A stretch of 64,000 nucleotides of DNA from Dyella lipolytica (GCF_030160075.1 NZ_BSNQ01000003.1:986625-1050624), one strand, 5' to 3'. Positions 45,467-53,915 are shown, counted from the stretch's first letter. Numbers and translations: made by a program. Notes: generated by a model from the letters alone, not told the origin.

Positions 45467-46765
45467 TCACCGTGTGTACACAACGCCGATATAGATCACG
45501 TTGGATTGATACCCCTGCAGGGGCGTGGAGCTGCTGAGCTGGATGCGGCTCAGCGCCAGACGTATGGCCCAATGCGGCGTTCGCTGATTCAGCAGGCTTA
45601 CTCCGTAGTTGGAGAACTTGTCATGCCGATCGATGACGTCGTAGTTGCGCTTTTCATAGTTCGCGAACGCCGACAGCGTGAGGTCTTCACGAAGCTTGTA
45701 GCTAAGACCTGAGCTGAAGCCGCGGCCGGTCAGGTTGAGCGTGTTGTCCGTGAGATAGTCGAGTTTGCGATACAGCGGCGCCACATTCAGCGTGAAGCGC
45801 TCGGTGTTGAAGGCATAGCTCGCCTGGAGGGTTCGTTCCAGGTACACGTCGGAGTTGACCTCTGTGTCGCCGATATTGATGTTGTTGCCGATGTTGGTGA
45901 AGTACTGGTTCGGCTGCGCCATCAGATCGTCGGCAGCGTCGGCGTATTCGTGTTCGGCAAGGAAAGTGAAGCTATTTCGCGGTGTCGCCTGCCAGTTCAC
46001 CGACAACAAACCGAGCGGCGTCGACTTGGTAGGCCCATGGGTGAAGTCGATCTGAGACCAGCCGAGTGCAACGCCTAGGTCGAGGTTCGTGAGTTTGCGA
46101 TCGTAGCGAGCGAACGCCTGCACGCGATCGTAATTCGGGCTCGATGTATTGTTCTGGAAGTCGACATGCTGATCCTCGACATTCGCCGACAACTGATCGG
46201 TAGGATCAAGATCCTTGAACAAGCGCAGCGCGGCCTGTCCGCGCGAAGAGTTGAAATCGCTGGCTTTCGATGCATAGCTGTTGATATAGCGCAGCTCTCC
46301 CTGTCCGTGCAGCGTTTCGCCAAGGCGGAAATACAGCGTCGGTCCCAACGCAACCACGTTGGTTTGTTGCAGGTTGCTCGGCGCATTGCTGGTCAGCGTC
46401 GAAACCGGCTGCACGCCAGCGTAATCCTGGATGGTCATATCCAGCCGTTGAGGAAGCACCACCCAATTGGCATTCCCGTTCAACTGACCGAACAGCTGGT
46501 TCTTGATGCCCTTGCCGAAGTAGTCGAGATACTCCAGGTCGCCCGCGGCATTCGCCTGCAGGGTCGAGCCAGCTTGCGCAAGGCTAAAGCTGACGCCCGA
46601 ATCCAGGATGTTCTTGCCGATCTGGTTGGTGGCGCTTTCGTTGACGTTGTCGTTGCGCTCCAGTCCGCTATACAAGGTGTAGTCGAACTGCGCAGCCGCA
46701 GCCTTACCCGACGCCAAGCCGAGAATCAGCATGACTGCACCAGCGAGCTTGGTGGGTGACGGCAT
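45467..46765 (-). CDS. Outer-membrane beta-barrel protein of the EPS system
   Basis: A 432-residue protein with a Sec signal peptide (MLILGLASGKAAAAQ, cleaved near residue 25). About sixteen alternating beta-strand segments with polar/aromatic periodicity follow. The N-terminal strand YSGLERNDNVNESATNQ resembles the outer-membrane proteins found in exosortase-associated and other Wzx/Wzy EPS loci, and the C-terminal strand ends in the YIGVVYTR pattern typical of barrels. It should form or support the export pore. It lies between the kinase-like gene and the hydrolases, all on the minus strand, so it is very likely part of the EPS export machinery. Confidence 0.82.
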   Translation of the reverse strand: MPSPTKLAGAVMLILGLASGKAAAAQFDYTLYSGLERNDNVNESATNQIGKNILDSGVSFSLAQAGSTLQANAAGDLEYLDYFGKGIKNQLFGQLNGNANWVVLPQRLDMTIQDYAGVQPVSTLTSNAPSNLQQTNVVALGPTLYFRLGETLHGQGELRYINSYASKASDFNSSRGQAALRLFKDLDPTDQLSANVEDQHVDFQNNTSSPNYDRVQAFARYDRKLTNLDLGVALGWSQIDFTHGPTKSTPLGLLSVNWQATPRNSFTFLAEHEYADAADDLMAQPNQYFTNIGNNINIGDTEVNSDVYLERTLQASYAFNTERFTLNVAPLYRKLDYLTDNTLNLTGRGFSSGLSYKLREDLTLSAFANYEKRNYDVIDRHDKFSNYGVSLLNQRTPHWAIRLALSRIQLSSSTPLQGYQSNVIYIGVVYTR

Positions 46766-46882
46766 GACTCCCCCTTCCCTTTTAGGTTGCTAACGAACCA
46801 TTACGTCCCGATATGCCCACAACCCCCAACGGAATGAATCAAACACGTGTCGTGCCTGATTCACGGCAGACCATCCGTGGCC

Positions 46883-46919
46883 TGCCCTAACAAGGTGTTT
46901 CTCAAAGCCCGTTAGGGCA
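46883..46919 (-). other. Stem-loop at the end of the kinase-like gene
   Basis: A perfect 9-bp inverted repeat (46883-46891 with 46911-46919) and a 19-base loop overlap the stop codon of the kinase-like gene. No T-run follows, so termination is uncertain. It could tune expression of the outer-membrane gene 146 bp downstream. Confidence 0.35.
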
Positions 46920-47700
46920 CGTGATTGAACACCACCCCTGCCAGCTTCCCCGGATCGAAATTGGCAACGGCCTGACTGATGGCTGCCGGCGTGTCGCGGC
47001 CGTAACCGGCCACTACGACGACGAAGTCGGCCAGTTCCGACAAGATCCGCGCATCCGGCGAACCTTTGATCGCCGGACCGTCGAGAAAGAGGTAACGGTC
47101 CACATAACGACAACGCAGCGAATCGAGTACCGCGCGCATGCGGAACGAAGAGAAATACTCGCCGCCGTTTTCACGCGCTGTGCCGGCCGGTATCAGACGC
47201 AGGCGCGGCACGCCGGTGTGGTAGAGGATGTGGGCAATCCCCAGCACCGGATGTTCGAGAAAATCGATCAGCCCACCCTTCGCGGGATCCACGCCAAGCG
47301 CTTTATGCTGGCTCGGATAGCGCAGGTTGCAATCGATCAGCAGACTGGTCTTGGCTTCGTCGAAGGCAAAGGCAGCCGCCATGTTGCGGGCGACGAAACT
47401 GCCGCCCGAACGCGGACTCACGGATACCACCAGGGTGACGAAATTCTGCAAGCCGCCCATCGCGAGCAGGCGCGTGCGGATCTCGCGGAAAGCATCGGAT
47501 TGCTGCCTGACCGATTCCTCGCGGTGAATCAGCCGCCGCTGCTCGAGTTGCAAGGGTGCGAGCGCGTTGATGCCGTCATCCATACGCGCGATGGAGTGAC
47601 TGGACGACGTGCCTGCCGCAGTTACGCCGGCGTGCGGCTTGAAGATGTCTTCAGTATGGTGGGACAACATGCTGTCGCTCTCAGTGCTCTTCATGGTCAT
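46912..47700 (-). CDS. BY-kinase/CpsD-like EPS regulator with degenerate Walker A
   Basis: A 262-residue cytoplasmic protein related to CpsD/Wzc-type tyrosine autokinases. The Walker A' motif is present as LLIDCNLRYPSQH near residues 120-132 and a Walker B-like YLFLDGPAI near 203-211. The Walker A position reads SPRSGGSFVARN, with no GK[ST] lysine, and there is no tyrosine-rich tail. It overlaps the Wzz-like gene by four bases, as co-polymerase and kinase genes usually do. I infer a regulatory partner of the chain-length protein that has probably lost kinase activity. The missing lysine may be a subfamily trait. Confidence 0.8.
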   Translation of the reverse strand: MTMKSTESDSMLSHHTEDIFKPHAGVTAAGTSSSHSIARMDDGINALAPLQLEQRRLIHREESVRQQSDAFREIRTRLLAMGGLQNFVTLVVSVSPRSGGSFVARNMAAAFAFDEAKTSLLIDCNLRYPSQHKALGVDPAKGGLIDFLEHPVLGIAHILYHTGVPRLRLIPAGTARENGGEYFSSFRMRAVLDSLRCRYVDRYLFLDGPAIKGSPDARILSELADFVVVVAGYGRDTPAAISQAVANFDPGKLAGVVFNHVP

Positions 47701-49241
47701 GACCTCATCCGTAGCCAGAACAGCAACAGATAGACGATCGCGACACCGGCGACGAGCAGCGATAGCATGGTGACTTCCACGCGCTCGCGGCGACGATCCC
47801 GCGGCGTCGGATAGAACGGTATCGTCGCCAGTACCGGCAGGCCGGTCGTGTGCTCGAGCTGTTGCACCGAGCGTACCCTCGGGTCGAACCGCACGATGCC
47901 CAACAACAATCCCAACGGGATGGCGAGCGCTAGCGCGATCCCCGACAGCGCAAAATGCATGAAGCGCAAACCCGATGGCGTAAGCGGCATTACTGCAGGG
48001 TTCTGTATATAGAACATCAATCCGCGGTGCTCGGCATCCAGATTCATCGAGACGCGCGCGTTTTCCCGTCGCTTGAGCAAATCCTGGTAGACGTCGCGGT
48101 TGACGTTGTAGTCGCGGGTCAGCTCGGAGGTGACGTTTTCGGAATTGGCGATGCGTTGGCTGCGCGCCAGCTCCGACTGCAACATCGTCTGGCTGGCACC
48201 GATACCTGCGCTAGTTGCGGCGATGTCGCCGCGCACCGTCACCAGCTGGTCCTTCAACTGCTGATACACCGGATTCATCTGTACGCTGTCATCCAGCGGC
48301 ATCGGCGTGCCTGCCTGACGCGACGCCTGCTTGCGTTGATCGTCAATCGCCACTTGCTGCTTGAGATCCTGGATCTGATGCCGCAGTCGAATCACATCGG
48401 GATACTGGTCGGTATAGGTCAGCAACAACTTATCGAGTTGGCCTTGCAGGTCGGCCAGCTGGGTCTCATAGATGCCGCTCGTCGTCTGCACGGCATTGAC
48501 CTCGGACTCGCCGTTGAGCTGCGATGCCAGCGAAGCCGCCTGCGAGCGTTTTTCCATCAATTGCATCTGTGCGGTTTCGATCTGCGAACGCAGTTGGTTG
48601 ATGCGCTCGCTGGTCTCGCTGCTGTTGCCCGGTCGCGCGTCGGCGTCGGCGTCCCGGAAGGCCTTTAGCTTGTTCTCCGCATCAGTCAGCTTTTGCCGAT
48701 AGACATTGACCTGGCTATCGATGAATTCGAACGCATCACGGCTTTCGCGTTGCTTCGAGGCCAGGCTTTCGCTGATAAACAGCTGGGCAAACTGCCGGGT
48801 GACGTCGAACGCCCGCTTCGGATCGGAATCGGAGTAACTGATGGTGATCAGGTTGTCGCGCGCAATCTGCACCTTGGTGCGCGCCTTGATCCCCTCGATG
48901 AGACGATCCTGTTCAACCGGACTGGGATGCGCGGCCAACCAACCGCCGCTTGCCAGCACCTGATCCATCACCCTACGACTGAAGATCACGTCGCGCGCAA
49001 TCCCGGCACGGGTCAGGTTCTCGGTCGGTGAAGCAGCCCCTTCCATCAGCGGCGTGATGATGCTGCTCCCTTGCGCCAAGATGGTCGTGGACGCCTCGTA
49101 TTTCTTGGGCCAGAGCAAACCCATGACCAGCGCGGCCAGCGCGATCACGGCGAATACCAGGCCGAACGCAATGCGATGCCGCCGGGCTTCACCCAGCACT
49201 ACTGGCACCATGTCCCCTAACGGAGCGATTTCTCCATTCAT
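47697..49241 (-). CDS. Wzz/GumC-like chain-length determinant (polysaccharide co-polymerase)
   Basis: A 514-residue protein with an N-terminal transmembrane helix (about residues 25-45) after the typical Wzz start. A long periplasmic coiled-coil region covers about residues 150-400 (many heptads, e.g. RINQLRSQIETAQMQL). Two more hydrophobic helices are near 425-450 and 492-511, with the Pro-rich segment NPAVMPLTPSG before the first. The chain-length determinant of exosortase-type EPS loci has this size. It is 35 bases downstream of the export lipoprotein and overlaps the kinase-like gene. It sets polymer length with the Wzy-like protein. Confidence 0.88.
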   Translation of the reverse strand: MNGEIAPLGDMVPVVLGEARRHRIAFGLVFAVIALAALVMGLLWPKKYEASTTILAQGSSIITPLMEGAASPTENLTRAGIARDVIFSRRVMDQVLASGGWLAAHPSPVEQDRLIEGIKARTKVQIARDNLITISYSDSDPKRAFDVTRQFAQLFISESLASKQRESRDAFEFIDSQVNVYRQKLTDAENKLKAFRDADADARPGNSSETSERINQLRSQIETAQMQLMEKRSQAASLASQLNGESEVNAVQTTSGIYETQLADLQGQLDKLLLTYTDQYPDVIRLRHQIQDLKQQVAIDDQRKQASRQAGTPMPLDDSVQMNPVYQQLKDQLVTVRGDIAATSAGIGASQTMLQSELARSQRIANSENVTSELTRDYNVNRDVYQDLLKRRENARVSMNLDAEHRGLMFYIQNPAVMPLTPSGLRFMHFALSGIALALAIPLGLLLGIVRFDPRVRSVQQLEHTTGLPVLATIPFYPTPRDRRRERVEVTMLSLLVAGVAIVYLLLFWLRMRS

Positions 49242-49276
49242 GACACCCCTACCCCCCTAGCCATTTTCCGTGGCGT

Positions 49277-49897
49277 TCAGAACGTACGTTGCGGCACCGT
49301 GATCACGTCACCTGGCTGCACCGGATAGTTCGTCATTAACTCACCCTGTTGCAGAATCTTGTCTAGTCGTACGGCATAAGACGTGGTGTCTTTGCCGCCC
49401 TTGCGATACAGCACGGTGCGGTCAGGAGCCGCATAGACCGTCGTGCCGCCAGCCGCCAATACCGCGTCGAGAATGGTCATTCCCTGCCGATAAGGAAGGG
49501 AAACCGGCGTGTGTACCGCCCCCGTCACGCGCACGCGCGATAAGTATTCGTTGCTGCGCAATTCGATCAGGATCACTGCCACCTGCGGGTCGCGCACGTA
49601 GGACTGCAATTTATCCTTGATCTCGGCAGCGACCTGCTCGGGCGTCTTGCCACCGGCCACGACGTCGCCGATCAGTGGCACGGTGATCTGACCGTCCGGT
49701 CTGACTGGCACGCTCACGCTCAGGTCCGGGTTGTGCCAGACCGTCACTTGCAGCTGATCGTCGACACCTATGTGATAGGCCGCTACCGCCTGGGCATTAG
49801 GGTCGATCTCGGGCGCTGTGCGAGAACCCGGGTCGGTTGCACAGGCAGTAATGAATAGAGCGAGACACACCATGAGAAGACGACCCATGATCTTCAT
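49277..49897 (-). CDS. Polysaccharide export lipoprotein, Wza type
   Basis: A 206-residue protein beginning at ATG 49897, chosen because the signal peptide then starts immediately (MKIMGRLLMVCLALFI) and ends in the lipobox ITAC near residue 20. The Poly_export domain follows: YHIGVDDQLQVTVWHNPDL, then PVRPDGQITVPLIGDVVAGG, and a SLBB-like segment with RVRVTGAVHTPVSLPY. It should form the outer-membrane export channel. It is first in the minus-strand EPS operon, and a perfect CRP-type operator sits 27 bases upstream. The open frame extends back to 50074 but that part has no coding character. Confidence 0.9.
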   Translation of the reverse strand: MKIMGRLLMVCLALFITACATDPGSRTAPEIDPNAQAVAAYHIGVDDQLQVTVWHNPDLSVSVPVRPDGQITVPLIGDVVAGGKTPEQVAAEIKDKLQSYVRDPQVAVILIELRSNEYLSRVRVTGAVHTPVSLPYRQGMTILDAVLAAGGTTVYAAPDRTVLYRKGGKDTTSYAVRLDKILQQGELMTNYPVQPGDVITVPQRTF

Positions 49898-50239
49898 AAA
49901 AGGGCGACGCCTATGTCTGAAATTGTGAAATGGATCACACTTATTCCCCATTGACAAGCTAAGCCTTTTGTAGTCAGAAATCAACGGGACAACCCCCTTT
50001 CCAGGCCTCAAGCTCGGCGGCGAATACGGGCAGGGGTGAGGGTGTAACGCTGCTGATACAGTCACGCAGGCCACCTGGGCGAGCTAGGTCAGTGGGTGTC
50101 ATTGAAGGACCCGTGTGCGGGGGCCGCAGATGCAACGTGGGCGGTTTGTCTGCCGTCGCCACCAAGGGCTGAGTACCGCCCGCGGCTAAGCGCATACATG
50201 TGGGTATGCGGTCATAAACGAACCCTGGGCTCGCTGGCC
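49898..50239 (-). promoter_or_regulatory. Intergenic region upstream of the EPS export operon
   Basis: A 342-bp gap between the start of the Wza-like gene and the stop of mdtI. It holds the CRP-type site at 49924-49939, and presumably the EPS operon promoter near it; no convincing -35/-10 pair was found by eye. No other recognisable gene or RNA is visible in it. Confidence 0.5.
49924..49939. promoter_or_regulatory. Perfect Clp/CRP-type operator
   Basis: The sequence TGTGA-N6-TCACA is present exactly (49924-49928 and 49935-49939), centred about 35 bp before the Wza-like start codon. Clp of Xanthomonadales binds this consensus and controls EPS genes, and c-di-GMP inhibits its binding. I saw no second perfect site in the window. 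Confidence 0.8.
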
Positions 50240-50572
50240 CTACGCGAACTTCATCAGAATCACGCCTGCCATGATCAGCAGCATGCCGAACCAGCCGGAT
50301 GGGCTGACGCGCTCGCGAAATAGCGCAATGCCAAATAGCGTTGTCGCCAACAGTCCTACCCCACCCCAAATGCCATAGGCGACCGAAAGCTCGATCCCCT
50401 TAATGGCGAAACTCAAGGCCGTAAAAGCCGCTAGCGCGCATGCAATCGCTGCAACGCCCGGTATCCACCGCGTAAGACCGTGCGATTGTTTCATCAGCAC
50501 GTTGGCTGCTACCTCCAATGCAATAGCAATGGCGAGGTAGATAGCGTGAATCGGTTCAAAGGTCGGCAACAT
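50240..50572 (-). CDS. mdtI: Small multidrug resistance-family protein, MdtI-like
   Basis: A 110-residue protein with four hydrophobic helices and the SMR Glu in the first helix (ALEVAANVLMK). The segments LSFAIKGIELSVAYGIWGGV match the MdtI-type half of paired SMR transporters. It begins nine bases after the stop of the partner gene and has GAGGTG ahead of its ATG. MdtJI exports spermidine in enteric bacteria; a drug/metabolite exporter role is the safe reading. Confidence 0.75.
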   Translation of the reverse strand: MLPTFEPIHAIYLAIAIALEVAANVLMKQSHGLTRWIPGVAAIACALAAFTALSFAIKGIELSVAYGIWGGVGLLATTLFGIALFRERVSPSGWFGMLLIMAGVILMKFA

Positions 50573-50581
50573 GGGAGCACC

Positions 50582-50911
50582 TCAATCGTGCGATGCGGTG
50601 CCGCGCTCAAGCAGCACGATGCCGACAATCATCAGCACGATGGCGCTGATCTTCATCAGACCGAGGTTCTCGTTGAACAACAGCGCCGCCATCAATGCGA
50701 TCAAAACCAAACCTAGACTTTCCCACGCGCCGTAAGCAACGGTGATAGGGATGCGCTTTACCGCCATCGCCAGAGCCATGTAAGAGACGATCAGCATCAC
50801 ATACATCACGACGAGGCCTAACACTGGCGCGTTGAGCTGTCCCCATTTCATGGCCAGGGTGCCGACGACTTCGGTCAGGATCGCTAGAGCGAGAAAGATC
50901 CAGTAGCGCAT
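50582..50911 (-). CDS. mdtJ: Small multidrug resistance-family protein, MdtJ-like
   Basis: A 109-residue four-helix SMR protein with the Glu of TEVVGTLAMKWGQL in helix one and the segment AVKRIPITVAYGAWESLG, which fits MdtJ. It is the upstream member of the SMR pair. Such pairs work as heterodimers with opposite topology. The gap to the divergent Cache-HAMP gene (50912-51139) should contain its promoter. Confidence 0.75.
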   Translation of the reverse strand: MRYWIFLALAILTEVVGTLAMKWGQLNAPVLGLVVMYVMLIVSYMALAMAVKRIPITVAYGAWESLGLVLIALMAALLFNENLGLMKISAIVLMIVGIVLLERGTASHD

Positions 50912-51139
50912 AAAGATAGGCCGATAGTTACCAATGTGACTTTTTATGGCACACCGATCGCCCGGCGGATAGCCCGTTTCGTGGAGAAGATCAACGCAAT
51001 CGACATATGGCGCTGATATGCTCGCCGTTGTGAGTTGACCGTCCTGTGCTCAACGATCATCCCGTGGCCCATGCTGGTTACAGTTTGATGACACAGAGAG
51101 ACCGGTCGGCCCATCGAAACGTTTCAGGGGGAAAATAGA

Positions 51140-52267
51140 ATGCTTCGACACTCTCTGCGGGTGCGTTTGTTGTTGCCTGTACTGGCATTGGTCCTGGCGG
51201 TCGTCGTCGTGGTTGCGCTTGTGCTTGCCACGATAGAAGCGAATCGCGTGAAAGCCGATGCCGCGGCCTCGATCAAAAGCCAAACTAGCTCACTGCAAAG
51301 TCTTTTAGCCGTAACGCGATCGATCATGCTGGACAGCGTGCACAGCTCGATGCGGCTGCTGCGTCAAGAAAGCGATGTATTAGGCACACCTAGTGCCGGT
51401 TCCGAGATAACGGTATCGGGTCGCCATGCCAACGAACTACTGCTTGGTAACAAACCACAGAGCAATACCTTTCAGCTTGTCGACAGTGTTACATCGACGA
51501 TGGGAGGCACAGCCACCCTCTTCTCGAGTGCGGAAGACGGGTTCGTGCGCGTGTCCACCAATATCAAGAAAGATGACGGGAGCCGCGCCACGGGAACGCA
51601 GCTGGATCCGCATGGACCGGTGATCGCTGAAATTCGCAAAGGCCTGGCCTTCTACGGTGTCGTGGATATTCTCGGCAACCCGTATGTCACTGGTTACGAG
51701 CCGATCTACGACGGAAAGAATCCGAAGCCCATCGGCATTTGGTATGTCGGTTACAAGACAGACCTGCAAGTTCTCGACGATGTCATCAGCGACAGCCACG
51801 TGCTGGATTCGGGTTTCATTGCGTTGTTCGACAGCAAAGGCAAGTTGCGTTTCCATTCGAAAACCGGCGGCACCACTGACCCTGCACTGATAGAAAAAGT
51901 GGCCCAAGAGCAACCGTCGGATTGGAGCGTAGAGAAGGAAGATGTGCCGGGATGGGGCTTTACGCTCGTTTCTGCGTATCCCAAAAGTGACATTGAGAGT
52001 GTGATCGCACGGCAATCCATTTGGATCGGCATCATCGGCTTACTCATCTGCTTCATTCTGCTTGGACTGCAATCCGTCTTGATCTGGACCCGCGTGCTTC
52101 AACCGATCCAACATTTGACCGCCGTCGCCGACGAACTAAGCGTGGGCAAATGGGATCACACCATCGAAGAGGTTAAACTCAAAGACGAAATAGGCACTCT
52201 GGCGAAAGCCATCGCGCGCTTGTCAAACAGCGTACGATTGGCGATGGATCGACTCAACAAACGCTGA
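51140..52267 (+). CDS. Cache-domain and HAMP membrane sensor without an output domain
   Basis: A 375-residue protein with a transmembrane helix at about residues 10-32, a periplasmic region of about 260 residues of the Cache_3-Cache_2 type (IWYVGYKTDLQVLDDVISDS; FIALFDSKGKLRFH), and a second helix at about 298-320. A HAMP domain (RVLQPIQHLTAVADELSVGK) ends the protein with no methyl-accepting, kinase or cyclase domain. This is like a chemoreceptor that stops after HAMP. It lies 49 bases upstream of the DUF4388-like gene in the same direction, which may supply the missing output. The ligand is unknown. Confidence 0.8.
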   Translation: MLRHSLRVRLLLPVLALVLAVVVVVALVLATIEANRVKADAAASIKSQTSSLQSLLAVTRSIMLDSVHSSMRLLRQESDVLGTPSAGSEITVSGRHANELLLGNKPQSNTFQLVDSVTSTMGGTATLFSSAEDGFVRVSTNIKKDDGSRATGTQLDPHGPVIAEIRKGLAFYGVVDILGNPYVTGYEPIYDGKNPKPIGIWYVGYKTDLQVLDDVISDSHVLDSGFIALFDSKGKLRFHSKTGGTTDPALIEKVAQEQPSDWSVEKEDVPGWGFTLVSAYPKSDIESVIARQSIWIGIIGLLICFILLGLQSVLIWTRVLQPIQHLTAVADELSVGKWDHTIEEVKLKDEIGTLAKAIARLSNSVRLAMDRLNKR

Positions 52268-52316
52268 GCCGCCGTACCTACGGCGTCCAGTGTGATAACT
52301 GTCTAGAGAAGCAAGG

Positions 52317-52889
52317 ATGGTCAGTGAATTTCGACCCCTCATCTCAGTCCTGCGCGAGCTGAAAACGCTCGCGCAGAAGAAAGCCTCGGGTTTCTTTTTT
52401 ATTGCCACCGAGAGCAATCACTCGTCTACGATCCGCTTACGCAACGGCCATATCGAGGACGTTGTCTTCAGCAGGTACCGCAATGACGAAGCGGTGCGCT
52501 ACTTGTCCAAAGTGACTACGGCACGCGCGCGATTCCAACCCGGCGCGATCAGCGCCACGGAGAACAAGGTCCCGCTGAGCGAAGCCGCACTGCAGTGGTT
52601 GCTTGGTGGTTTCGAGAGCGGCCCATCCGCACGGCAACCGCAAGAATCCAAGCCCGCTGCATCGGCCACGATAACCACTAAACTCGGTGGTCCAGGTCAA
52701 CGCGAGATCGTGGAGAAGGTTGCGCTGAACTTCTTCGGCCCCATCGCGACGCTGCTTTGCGATGAAGCTTTCTCCGCCTCCAGCGACATCGAGCGAGTGC
52801 TCGCACAAATCGCATCGAACATGCCAACTTCGGAGGAAGCAGAGCGCTTCTTGGCGGAAGCACACGCTACCCTCGTCATTGGAAAGTAA
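52317..52889 (+). CDS. DUF4388-like protein, probable signalling partner of the Cache-HAMP sensor
   Basis: A 190-residue cytoplasmic protein. The N-terminal half (about 1-95) resembles DUF4388/PatA-type domains (GFFFIATESNHSSTIRLRNG; the IEDVVF turn). A Pro/Ser/Ala linker is followed by a C-terminal helical domain (about 125-190) with REIVEKVALNFFGPIATLL and EEAERFLAEAHATL, as found attached to bacterial Ser/Thr kinases and related signalling proteins. It is co-oriented with the sensor. I infer a two-gene signalling unit, but the output is not known. Confidence 0.6.
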   Translation: MVSEFRPLISVLRELKTLAQKKASGFFFIATESNHSSTIRLRNGHIEDVVFSRYRNDEAVRYLSKVTTARARFQPGAISATENKVPLSEAALQWLLGGFESGPSARQPQESKPAASATITTKLGGPGQREIVEKVALNFFGPIATLLCDEAFSASSDIERVLAQIASNMPTSEEAERFLAEAHATLVIGK

Positions 52890-52989
52890 GGCGCATCACG
52901 TCGGCTGGCTTTTCTCTTTACGCAGTCGCTCGTTTATCTCGTTAATCGGCAAACTGGCTATACCTAGGCGACCGACAACGAAACCAAAA

Positions 52990-53012
52990 GGCTCCCGGCG
53001 CAGCCGGGAGCC
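52990..53012 (-). terminator. Rho-independent terminator of the lectin gene
   Basis: A perfect 10-bp GC-rich stem with a 3-base loop, followed on the minus strand by TTTTGGTTT. It starts 12 bases after the lectin stop. On the plus strand it lies about 100 bp after the DUF4388-like gene and could serve both. Confidence 0.8.
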
Positions 53013-53024
53013 CAGTTAAATAAA

Positions 53025-53915
53025 TCAGTCAACTGGAATGTTGATGATATTAGTAGTTCCCATGCACGCATCCGGTGGTCCGTAACATCCGGAAGTAGAA
53101 TTGCTCGAATAAACTTCCGCAGGAGCGTAGGGAGAGGGCGAACTAAACTCGCGAACCGGGATATAAATTACAAAATTGCCGTCCGCCTGCATCGCCCCAT
53201 ATGTAGAGTTCCATTCTGAAATGCTATATGTCGAAGGCGAGGGCGTGGTTGTCCCAAACAGCGTCGTGTAACCCATGCCGTTAGCGCTGTTGGATAATTG
53301 GGCCGCCGTCATGACATAGAAAACGCCGGTCGTATAAAATCCAGCGTAAGCAGCACCCCTATTTGCGGTATTAGTCGCCCAAATAGCTTTTGTTGGGTTG
53401 TAAATGACAACGTTCCCGTCATTCTGATAGATCAGCTTGTATTGGCCTGCGGTGTAATACGTGTTCTGCTTCAAAGCGACGCCTTGGCCAAAAAACACGG
53501 CATCACCTGGCGGCGGATTACTATGATCCGACGTGTTAGAAGCCCAAAGCGGGACATTCGAGAAAACAATCCACTGTCCGTAGTCAGTAATTGCGGCGAA
53601 ACCGGGCCTCTGGTAGGTCGTATTGGATGACCAAATGGCTTTGCCTGTTGCCTGGTTATAAAGAACAAAATTGCCGTCACTCTGCATAACTGCCCAGTCG
53701 GCGCCTTGACCCACAGTATTGGTGGACCAAAGAGCGGTCCCACTGAGCGTATAAACGACGAAATTACCATCCGTCTGCATCTGGGCAAAATACTGCCCGT
53801 TATCCGAGTAAATCCTCTGTCCAGCTTGCAAACCCTGCCCAGGATTGAGCATCCCGGCATAAGCCTGTCCCATGGACAATAGAAACAAACAGAAAAGAAT
53901 ACATAAGTGCTTCAC
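53025..53915 (-). CDS. Secreted bulb-type (mannose-binding) lectin protein
   Basis: A 296-residue protein. GTG 53915 was chosen because AGGGAG lies six bases upstream and a Sec signal peptide (CILFCLFLLSMGQAYA) then begins at once; ATG 53960 is an in-frame alternative. The mature protein has two B_lectin-like domains with four QxDGNxVxY repeats: QTDGNFVVY, QSDGNFVLY, QNDGNVVIY and QADGNFVIY. The pattern is that of monocot-type mannose lectins, found in LlpA bacteriocins and in adhesins. The two-domain layout and size resemble LlpA, some of which carry signal peptides. GC content is clearly lower than in the neighbours. No immunity gene is recognised next to it. Confidence 0.85.
   Translation of the reverse strand: MKHLCILFCLFLLSMGQAYAGMLNPGQGLQAGQRIYSDNGQYFAQMQTDGNFVVYTLSGTALWSTNTVGQGADWAVMQSDGNFVLYNQATGKAIWSSNTTYQRPGFAAITDYGQWIVFSNVPLWASNTSDHSNPPPGDAVFFGQGVALKQNTYYTAGQYKLIYQNDGNVVIYNPTKAIWATNTANRGAAYAGFYTTGVFYVMTAAQLSNSANGMGYTTLFGTTTPSPSTYSISEWNSTYGAMQADGNFVIYIPVREFSSPSPYAPAEVYSSNSTSGCYGPPDACMGTTNIINIPVD

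Noticed and set aside
49974-50369. An open frame in the gap upstream of the EPS export operon
   Set aside because: It overlaps mdtI on the same strand in another frame, has no ribosome-binding site and no recognisable domain.
50582-50911. The SMR pair as part of the EPS operon
   Set aside because: The pair lies upstream of the CRP-type site and the EPS promoter region, with a 342-bp gap, and its family is unrelated to polysaccharide export.
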